This document shows, in pieces, positions 62,029 to 64,000 of a DNA stretch of 64,000 bases (position 1 is its first letter; the number at the start of each line of letters is the position of its first letter). This DNA is from Synanceia verrucosa (taxonomy: Eukaryota; Chordata; Actinopteri; Perciformes; Synanceiidae). Position numbers and translations under genes: made by a program. The stretch is taken from the NCBI GenBank assembly GCA_029721515.1, contig CM056551.1:25902437-25966436 (forward strand), written 5' to 3'. The notes beneath the pieces were generated by a model that did no database searches, was not told where the DNA came from, and saw nothing but the letters and a program-made list of their open reading frames with translations.

Positions 62029-63378
62029 CATGTGAGGAAAGGATGAGTCCCAGACACTAATGGTGCCAGAGTGAGGCTTTGTTCACTTGCTACATTTAGC
62101 CTGTCCTTCATCATCTGTCCTCAGCCTCACAACGCCACAAACGATAAAAGACCTGAAATATAGATTTCTCTCCCCATGTCTCTCTCTTTATCAGTCTATT
62201 TGTGCTCTCCAACTACTCCCGTCTGCCATCAATGAAAGACGTCTATATTTCAGTCTTCAGTGACGGCGCACGGGGGGGGAATCTCATTTAAGACGCTGTA
62301 CTGCAGTTTCTTTCATAACGCATGATGATCCATCCATCCAAGATTGATCCATTAATTAATGAAATTCAAACACAGACAAACATTCTTTCAGTTTATGCTT
62401 TTAAATACTTAACCATTTATAGGAACCTTGTGAGATCACATGATAAACCAGGATATTGATGTTAAGGTTACAATACAATTAAGACCAATCAGTCCTTTGT
62501 GCTGCATACAGAGTCTGGTAGATATCTGTGTACAAGGTCAGGAGATTATTTAGATACTTGTGTTTCTCTTAATTATTTTACTCCAACTATGAGACCAAAA
62601 AAAGCTGATTTTTTCAGTTAAAAAGAAATCACTCTATTTTAAAAGATTCACTGTTGTGATGTTTTTAAAGCGTCAGTAAATAGTAAGTAAGCAAATGTAA
62701 CATTCATCCTTTCGATGAGGGCATGAATATGCAATGTAAATTGATGGGTGACTGGTAGACTGGGCGTCCTCATTGAGGAAATTGAAAATGATTCCTGCTC
62801 GTGTCTGCACACAGTCACAATAAAGAAATCAGAGCCCTTAATCTTCCCACAGTATGAACAGCAGCCTCCACAGAGATGAACATTTTCTGAGATGTAATAT
62901 AATCCATCAAAGTTAACATGAAGCTTTAATTATGTGTTGGCAACATATCTGTTTAACATTTATGTCACTGTGCCAGTGTTATGTTCTCATACTAAACTGC
63001 AGATTTCATTACGCTCCACTTCCTGTCATTCACCTGAGACTCACTGACAGAAATGGAGGGATCCACCAGGAAATAATCCCTAAAAACAATCTGCTTTCAA
63101 ACTTCACTGTCTTGTCTTTGTCTCCTTAGTTTGGGCATATTTGTCAGCTGGGATTGTACTTAATTTCAATCTGGCTTTGACATAAAGTTTAAGTTCTTAA
63201 AGTGGTAAAACTCTGAAGGACAGAAGTGAGTCAAAGCTCTGACTGACCTGTTGGCATTGAGATTGAGTTTCTCCTCTGTGTCTTTTAGGAGCTGCTCGAA
63301 GTCCAGCTCACTGGAAAACCCTGGAACCAACAGCTCCACAAAGGCATGGTCTTCAGGAAAATGCCCCGGCCACTCCAT
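20016..63378 (-). CDS. kiaa0825: KIAA0825 orthologue (DUF4495 family), 21-exon gene, overall span
   Basis: Coding exons, in transcript order: 63248-63378, 57405-57567, 56919-57098, 56661-56837, 56181-56505, 46916-47083, 45342-45427, 44924-45181, 39867-40144, 38805-38955, 36625-36815, 35057-35263, 34764-34865, 32963-33102, 30197-30376, 27992-28222, 27600-27904, 27250-27356, 24898-25042, 22490-22645, 20020-20114. Every intron is GT-AG and every junction keeps frame, giving 1258 codons plus two bases. Family identity rests on blocks I recall from human KIAA0825, including [48 protein letters not shown] and RYARARPS. I see no signal peptide, membrane segment or catalytic motif. The protein is leucine-rich and probably mostly helical. 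Its biochemical function is unknown; human loss-of-function variants are linked to postaxial polydactyly. The 3' end is uncertain: the span given assumes a stop at 20016-20018. Confidence 0.93.
20431..20463. repeat. C-rich (CCCAC)n tract
   Basis: A run of Cs followed by about four CCCAC units; preceded by a T run at 20391-20403. Confidence 0.9.
21885..22200. mobile_element. Inverted-repeat element (foldback/MITE-like)
   Basis: The left arm (21885-21937) carries TAGACTGG, ATCGCGAC and AGTCTGGCCAAGCTGCC. The right arm (22129-22200) carries GGCAGCTTGGCCAGGCT, GTCGCGAT and CCAGACTA. These are the same blocks reversed, with gaps. The centre is GC-richer than the surrounding intron. It could form a long imperfect hairpin. 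The family is unknown to me. Confidence 0.55.
22490..22645 (-). CDS. kiaa0825: kiaa0825 coding exon 20 (residues 1176-1227)
   Basis: Exactly 52 codons, phase 0 at both ends; acceptor ttttccctctatag|GAA and donor CAG|gtttgt. It begins [20 protein letters not shown] and ends [17 protein letters not shown]. The composition is polar, unlike the helical exons before it, and suggests a loop-rich C-terminal region. Confidence 0.9.
23619..23676. repeat. (TA)n microsatellite
   Basis: Alternating TA with two early ATAC interruptions. Confidence 0.95.
24422..24518. repeat. Compound (CA)n/(GT)n/(TA)n microsatellite
   Basis: A short CA run, a short GTGTGT, then about 32 TA units (24454-24518). Self-complementary, so prone to hairpin formation and length change. 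Confidence 0.95.
24898..25042 (-). CDS. kiaa0825: kiaa0825 coding exon 19 (residues 1127-1175)
   Basis: The acceptor is tttccctctcag|T and the donor GAG|gtaggg, phase 0 at its end. After a Ser codon completed across the junction it encodes [20 protein letters not shown], then [20 protein letters not shown] and HIIQGNE. The [19 protein letters not shown] block is strongly helical and looks like a typical conserved family core. Confidence 0.91.
25471..25508. repeat. (TG)n microsatellite
   Basis: Perfect TG repeat in intron 18. Confidence 0.95.
26213..26232. repeat. (GT)n microsatellite
   Basis: Ten perfect GT units in intron 18. Confidence 0.9.
27250..27356 (-). CDS. kiaa0825: kiaa0825 coding exon 18 (residues 1092-1126)
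   Basis: The acceptor is gtttgtctgacag|GGT and the donor ACAG|gtgaga, ending after two bases of codon 1127. It encodes [20 protein letters not shown] and [15 protein letters not shown], a charged helical segment. I do not recall the human sequence well enough here for a line-by-line comparison; the phases and good splice sites support it. Confidence 0.88.
27600..27904 (-). CDS. kiaa0825: kiaa0825 coding exon 17 (residues 990-1091)
   Basis: The acceptor is tttcttcttccag|CT and the donor AAG|gtaaga, phase 0 at its end. [20 protein letters not shown] and [20 protein letters not shown] correspond to the human IVQAVSIVISKLPTVIACLP and [36 protein letters not shown] matches LLFWNLIVIICRILEDGNTV, and [19 protein letters not shown] matches CLDRRSKEKLVMVCEFL. 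It is hydrophobic-rich, but with too many charged residues in between for me to call a membrane protein. Confidence 0.95.
27992..28222 (-). CDS. kiaa0825: kiaa0825 coding exon 16 (residues 913-989)
   Basis: The acceptor is atttgtcag|AC and the donor AAGA|gtacgc, a weaker donor than its neighbours. The exon runs from an Asp codon completed across the junction to one base of codon 990. [20 protein letters not shown] matches the human VIHCLRLTLTDAVKDTVKHL, and [20 protein letters not shown] matches the FPMKWNYILKETKRKEACK block. Confidence 0.94.
28223..30196 (-). other. kiaa0825 intron 15
   Basis: 2.0 kb, AT-rich, with no repeat or exon I can recognise. Confidence 0.6.
30197..30376 (-). CDS. 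kiaa0825: kiaa0825 coding exon 15 (residues 853-912)
   Basis: The acceptor is tatttttcag|AT and the donor GCAG|gtaaag. Two bases complete a Tyr codon and one base of codon 913 is left. The first 20 residues ([12 protein letters not shown] and neighbours) are acidic and variable. [20 protein letters not shown] and [13 protein letters not shown] fit the human LMEAIFKILYHCTF and KKQLWDLLCNI blocks. Confidence 0.9.
30377..32962 (-). other. kiaa0825 intron 14
   Basis: 2.6 kb with (GT)n at 31926-31963 and an enhancer-like stretch around 32390-32700 that has two copies of TCTTTAAAGGT(T/C)A and several ATTAAT words. No coding exon seen. Confidence 0.6.
31926..31963. repeat. (GT)n microsatellite
   Basis: GT repeat with one GC interruption in intron 14. 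Confidence 0.95.
32963..33102 (-). CDS. kiaa0825: kiaa0825 coding exon 14 (residues 806-852)
   Basis: The acceptor is ccactctcag|A and the donor TCTT|gtaagt, ending after one base of codon 853. [20 protein letters not shown] and [20 protein letters not shown] line up with the human EGQLKLLLSQPRCNWNLLLE and LLHQDGLLLKILL, including the conserved Pro-x-Cys-Asn. Introns on both sides are phase-compatible. Confidence 0.93.
33496..33526. repeat. (GT)n microsatellite
   Basis: Perfect GT repeat in intron 13. Confidence 0.95.
33893..33923. repeat. (AC)n microsatellite
   Basis: Perfect AC repeat in intron 13, the complement of the tract about 370 bases to its left. Confidence 0.95.
34764..34865 (-). 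CDS. kiaa0825: kiaa0825 coding exon 13 (residues 772-805)
   Basis: A 102-base exon, acceptor aattcctccag|G and donor ACG|gtatgt, with one leading base finishing an Arg codon and two trailing bases. It encodes [20 protein letters not shown] followed by [13 protein letters not shown]. The PVVHWLSAI part fits the human PLYWISCI. It is moderately conserved; exact phase continuity with both neighbours supports it. Confidence 0.88.
35057..35263 (-). CDS. kiaa0825: kiaa0825 coding exon 12 (residues 703-771)
   Basis: The acceptor is gtgtctaag|A and the donor TACAG|gttggt, ending after two bases of codon 772. [20 protein letters not shown] matches the human DVTTILICTENMLWSVC block, and [20 protein letters not shown] matches CNNLFTTLVILTSPLTELY. 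The latter is hydrophobic but I read it as a buried helix rather than a membrane segment. Confidence 0.95.
35264..36624 (-). other. kiaa0825 intron 11
   Basis: 1.4 kb. It contains a 21-bp tandem duplication at 36229-36270 and otherwise nothing recognised. Confidence 0.6.
36229..36270. repeat. 21-bp tandem duplication
   Basis: Two adjacent copies of CTTCAGTTAGGC(C/T)AACATGAA-like sequence, differing at one base. Confidence 0.85.
36625..36815 (-). CDS. kiaa0825: kiaa0825 coding exon 11 (residues 640-702)
   Basis: The acceptor is ctttccacag|GGT and the donor ATCAG|gtagtc, ending after two bases of codon 703. It encodes [20 protein letters not shown], then [19 protein letters not shown] and [15 protein letters not shown]. 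These correspond block for block to the human GERCSFSIQMWHYF, YDLWTILPPKLAQEIL and RYARAHPSRKR. This is the most recognisable segment of the C-terminal half. Confidence 0.96.
36816..38804 (-). other. kiaa0825 intron 10
   Basis: 2.0 kb with a purine-rich block at about 36930-37000, a poly-A run at 37932-37949 and scattered short CA runs. A B-box-like string at 37579-37589 (minus strand) has no matching A box, so I do not call a tRNA. Confidence 0.6.
38805..38955 (-). CDS. kiaa0825: kiaa0825 coding exon 10 (residues 589-639)
   Basis: The acceptor is ctatgcctag|A behind a long T run; the donor is GAG|gtaaag. One base completes the Val codon, then 50 codons, ending phase 0. [20 protein letters not shown] is almost the human CVRVCATSILQDAESHHW block, and the exon ends PFYE, joining directly to GERCSFS of exon 11 as in human (AFYEGERCSFS). 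It has five cysteines in a short span, which may be structural. Confidence 0.95.
38956..39866 (-). other. kiaa0825 intron 9
   Basis: 0.9 kb. G/A-rich around 39240-39400 and T-rich around 39500-39650. No feature recognised. Confidence 0.6.
39867..40144 (-). CDS. kiaa0825: kiaa0825 coding exon 9 (residues 497-588)
   Basis: The acceptor is ctcccctcag|TTC and the donor AAAGT|gtaagc, ending after two bases of codon 589. [20 protein letters not shown] and [20 protein letters not shown] match the human DIMEELDTLFPLALAC and IRANLVEACCKVATAVL blocks. [20 protein letters not shown] aligns with VPSKAPLKNL in human. This long helical, Ala/Leu-rich stretch is one of the best conserved parts of the protein. 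Confidence 0.95.
42176..42283. repeat. A-rich tract followed by (TA)n
   Basis: About 48 bases of A with a few Ts (42176-42223), then TA repeats to 42283 with one ATAC break. Confidence 0.95.
43469..43919 (+). mobile_element. TTAA-ended non-autonomous DNA transposon, copy 2
   Basis: The 5' end is TTAACTGTTTGAGTACCA. The body shares AAAGAGACGGTAT, AGCAGGAAGTGGAGA, GATTAGAGAGCAAA, TTTTTTCATGATGAAATAGA and ATTCTGTGGGTC with copy 3, in the same orientation. The 3' end is eroded: the GGCTGGCACTCAATGAGTTAA expected from copy 1 is reduced to GGTTGATTAA. Confidence 0.8.
44924..45181 (-). CDS. kiaa0825: kiaa0825 coding exon 8 (residues 411-496)
   Basis: Exactly 86 codons, phase 0 at both ends; acceptor tattttgcag|GCG and donor GAG|gtactc. 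[20 protein letters not shown] is the counterpart of the human [20 protein letters not shown] block and is the best anchor in this part of the protein. The middle (residues about 450-475) is a Gly/Ser/Thr-rich loop of low conservation, and the end ETPKMIAE matches the human PKKIGK. Confidence 0.93.
45342..45427 (-). CDS. kiaa0825: kiaa0825 coding exon 7 (residues 382-410)
   Basis: A short exon of 86 bases with acceptor gtcatttag|GT and donor GAG|gtgaga. Two bases complete the Gly codon from exon 6 and 28 codons follow. [10 protein letters not shown] lines up with the human SGILEKSNREV segment; the remainder is a charged, Ser/Thr-rich linker that looks disordered and poorly conserved. Frame continuity on both sides is the main support. 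Confidence 0.82.
45428..46915 (-). other. kiaa0825 intron 6
   Basis: 1.5 kb. The main feature is the (GT)n tract at 46469-46513. The stretch 46030-46240 is higher in complexity, with ATTAA-type homeodomain-like words, and could be regulatory. Nothing coding seen. Confidence 0.6.
46469..46513. repeat. (GT)n microsatellite
   Basis: GT repeat with one CT interruption in intron 6. Confidence 0.95.
46916..47083 (-). CDS. kiaa0825: kiaa0825 coding exon 6 (residues 326-381)
   Basis: The acceptor is cccctccacag|CG and the donor AAAG|gtacca. Its two leading bases complete the Ala codon opened in exon 5 and it ends after one base of codon 382. The peptide starts [32 protein letters not shown] fits the human VEFLSQLIKSFMKLEKGV block. 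Conservation falls in the C-terminal 15 residues. It follows the longest intron of the gene (9.1 kb). Confidence 0.85.
50804..51247 (+). mobile_element. TTAA-ended non-autonomous DNA transposon, copy 3
   Basis: It starts at a worn 5' end (TTCTTCGAGTGCCATTGACG) and finishes with CACTCAATGAGTTAA at 51247. Compared with copy 2 it lacks the TTTTGGTTTTATAAAACGG segment near the 3' end, so it carries a small internal deletion. It has 78- to 83-codon open frames on both strands, none with recognisable motifs. Confidence 0.8.
51572..51602. repeat. (GT)n microsatellite
   Basis: Perfect GT repeat in intron 5. Confidence 0.95.
54391..54412. repeat. Perfect 10-bp inverted repeat
   Basis: CATAATTGTC and GACAATTATG separated by two bases. 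It could be a dimeric transcription factor site or chance in AT-rich DNA. Confidence 0.8.
54519..54553. repeat. T-run/G-run homopolymer tract
   Basis: Twelve Ts followed by about 22 Gs broken by one C. Confidence 0.9.
54626..54669. repeat. (AC)n microsatellite
   Basis: AC repeat with AT and GC interruptions in intron 5. Confidence 0.9.
55244..55370 (+). mobile_element. 5'-truncated retroposon (L2/SINE-type tail) with 13-bp target duplication
   Basis: The 101-bp insert (55257-55357) is flanked by perfect copies of AAGTACTGATCAT at 55244-55256 and 55358-55370. Its body, with CTGGGATAGGCTCCAGC, CTGCGACCC and GGATAAGC, then a TGGATGG tail, is the 3'-end sequence widespread among fish L2-type LINEs and the SINEs that borrow it. 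It is very short, so it is a dead-on-arrival copy. Confidence 0.75.
56181..56505 (-). CDS. kiaa0825: kiaa0825 coding exon 5 (residues 218-325)
   Basis: This is the longest exon (325 bases), acceptor gttccag|GGT and donor GTGG|gtaagt, ending after one base of codon 326. It encodes a leucine/alanine-rich, probably all-helical stretch. [20 protein letters not shown] corresponds to the human block with LYSVIKEDFNTL, and [19 protein letters not shown] to the human SMVKFIKETYLDTVTEEMA. The end ([11 protein letters not shown]) is basic and less conserved. Confidence 0.94.
56661..56837 (-). CDS. kiaa0825: kiaa0825 coding exon 4 (residues 159-217)
   Basis: The exon is 59 codons, phase 0 at both ends, with an acceptor in a T-rich run ending taag|ATC and a donor CAG|gtgcag. 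It holds the two strongest family signatures: [14 protein letters not shown] near residue 162 and [15 protein letters not shown] near residue 200. This is about where the DUF4495 region should begin; that domain boundary is from memory, not measured. Confidence 0.95.
56919..57098 (-). CDS. kiaa0825: kiaa0825 coding exon 3 (residues 99-158, polyserine run)
   Basis: The acceptor is gttccactcag|A and the donor GAG|gtaatc. The exon is exactly 60 codons, phase 0 at both ends. It starts [14 protein letters not shown] and carries [16 protein letters not shown], the counterpart of the human LDLLWDLSCHSSVSFP block. Seven consecutive serines (residues 133-139) follow; the human region is Ser/Thr-rich but, as I recall it, has no such run, so it looks like a fish-specific expansion in a loop. 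Confidence 0.93.
57099..57404 (-). other. kiaa0825 intron 2
   Basis: 306 bases, AT-rich. It includes a CAGGGCTGCAGCTCAT segment near 57207 that resembles the end of a fish repeat family. No other feature seen. Confidence 0.6.
57405..57567 (-). CDS. kiaa0825: kiaa0825 coding exon 2 (residues 44-98)
   Basis: The acceptor is tttcctcag|C and the donor TTTG|gtaaca. The exon has 163 bases: one completes codon 44 (Ser) and 54 codons follow, ending in phase 0. It begins [12 protein letters not shown], a likely short helix or coiled coil, and contains ECLQWFN and ELKDFFRAL, which line up with the CFEWL and LIKFFKTL blocks I recall in the human protein. Confidence 0.92.
58179..58204. repeat. (GT)n microsatellite
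   Basis: Perfect GT repeat in intron 1. Confidence 0.9.
58285..58456. mobile_element. Possible MITE containing ATTAATCG words
   Basis: It begins GCAGGGATGAAATGATTAATC and ends with GCTAATCAGAATC..GAGCTGCA, a weak inverted relationship. The string is typical of a degenerate fish repeat family I recognise only in outline. Boundaries are approximate. Confidence 0.35.
60416..60443. repeat. (CA)n microsatellite
   Basis: CA repeat with one TA interruption in intron 1. Confidence 0.9.
61988..62018. repeat. (GA)n microsatellite
   Basis: Perfect GA repeat in a purine-only stretch in intron 1. Confidence 0.95.
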
Positions 63379-63384
63379 ACTGCT
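63248..63384 (-). CDS. kiaa0825: kiaa0825 first coding exon (residues 1-43)
   Basis: The ATG at 63376-63378 has A at -3 and G at +4, a good initiation context. Only six untranslated bases (63379-63384) precede it before a pyrimidine-rich acceptor ending CTGCAG, so the 5' leader must come from at least one non-coding exon further right. The exon encodes the conserved acidic N-terminus with the block [20 protein letters not shown], which matches the LEFEQIF..DEKI region I recall in the human protein. The donor reads CAG|gtcagt after two bases of codon 44. Confidence 0.92.
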
Positions 63385-64000
63385 CTGCAGGGTAAAGGGA
63401 GAGAGACATGTACCACTTCATCAAGCCAAATAATGAGAAAGACAGTGCTGGTGTCAGGATTAAATCAACAATTTAGTCTGACACCAAATAACAGAGATCT
63501 GGAGTGTATTATCACAGCTGTCTGTCAAGAAACTGAACACACACACACACACACACATAATTTGAAATTTCCTCAAACAGGAGTGTTATTAGGAGGCTCA
63601 AATCAGTTACACCTGAAACAAAGGGCAGCTTATGATCGACAACAACCCTTTCTTCCACTTCCTCCCATCTTTCTTCAGACAATCATGTGCAGTAGAAGGA
63701 TCCCTGATCAAAATGCATTGACTCCAACCATCTCCACCTACTGACACCACAGTGAGATAACAAAGCAAAAAAAAAAAAACCAAATAAATAAACAATGAGG
63801 TGAGATGCTCTTCAATCGAGGCTTTAAATAAACAACTCATCTCTGTACGTCTCAGCCACAACAGAGGGCCCCCCTACCCACCACAACTTTCCTGTGGTGC
63901 TTAACGCTCATGCTAACAGCCAATCCCACGTTGCCGGGTCTCATATCAACATTGTCATCAACGCGAGTCAAGTGGAAGGTAATGGAGAGTGTCTGTGTCA
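63385..64000. other. Sequence upstream of the first coding exon
   Basis: This must contain, or lie inside, the intron that precedes the first coding exon. I could not place a 5' non-coding exon or promoter. It holds an (AC)n tract at 63537-63558 and an A-rich run near 63767-63780, and no open frame that looks coding. Confidence 0.6.
63537..63558. repeat. (AC)n microsatellite
   Basis: Perfect AC repeat just upstream of the first coding exon. Confidence 0.9.

Larger units (their letters stand above)
57568..63247 (-). other. kiaa0825 intron 1
   Basis: A 5.7-kb intron with no recognisable exon. It holds microsatellites at 58179-58204, 60416-60443 and 61988-62018 and a possible MITE at 58285-58456. 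A CpG-containing, higher-complexity stretch near 60600-61000 and a long homopurine run near 61960-62040 are visible. A 129-codon open frame on the minus strand (59440-59829) lacks an ATG at its start and recognisable motifs. Confidence 0.7.

Noticed and set aside
1..64000. Search for a novel multi-gene system, phage, CRISPR array or viral insertion.
   Set aside because: No reverse transcriptase, integrase, transposase, Cas or capsid-like frame was seen; the region is ordinary vertebrate gene and repeat sequence.

Overview
The window looks like a piece of a ray-finned fish (teleost) nuclear genome. It has intron-split genes with GT-AG splicing, many CA/GT, GA and TA microsatellites, several short non-autonomous DNA transposons, and a retroposon tail of a kind common in fish. 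There are no bacterial-style operons, RNA genes, CRISPR arrays or viral genes that I could support.

The right two thirds (about 20.0 to 63.4 kb) hold one gene on the minus strand. I identify it as the fish orthologue of KIAA0825 (C5orf36; DUF4495 family). I traced 21 coding exons from the ATG at 63376-63378 down to 20020. All 20 junctions obey GT/AG and stay in phase. The joined frame has 1258 complete codons plus two bases, close to the 1275 residues I recall for the human protein. The last traced exon reads straight into TAA if not spliced, and an AATAAA lies 134 bases further on. The gene may therefore end there, or a short terminal exon may lie further left. No enzymatic domain is visible. 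The protein reads as a large, helical, probably soluble protein of unknown biochemical role. In humans, loss of this gene has been linked to postaxial polydactyly.

The left 19.9 kb shows no convincing protein gene. It contains microsatellites, a CpG-richer segment near 3.4-4.3 kb, an 8-bp-flanked hAT-like element at 17.1 kb, and a nested transposon cluster at 13.5-14.3 kb.

The most distinctive non-coding signal is a short element of about 450 bp with TTAA-ended terminal inverted repeats. It occurs three times (13470-14334 inverted; 43469-43919; 50804-51247). The first copy is interrupted by a second element with CAGGGTTC ends, and that insert holds a third, GGGCTGG-ended segment. A small retroposon with a perfect 13-bp target duplication sits at 55244-55370. 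I found no defence island or other unusual multi-gene system; the window is essentially one poorly characterised gene plus repeats.
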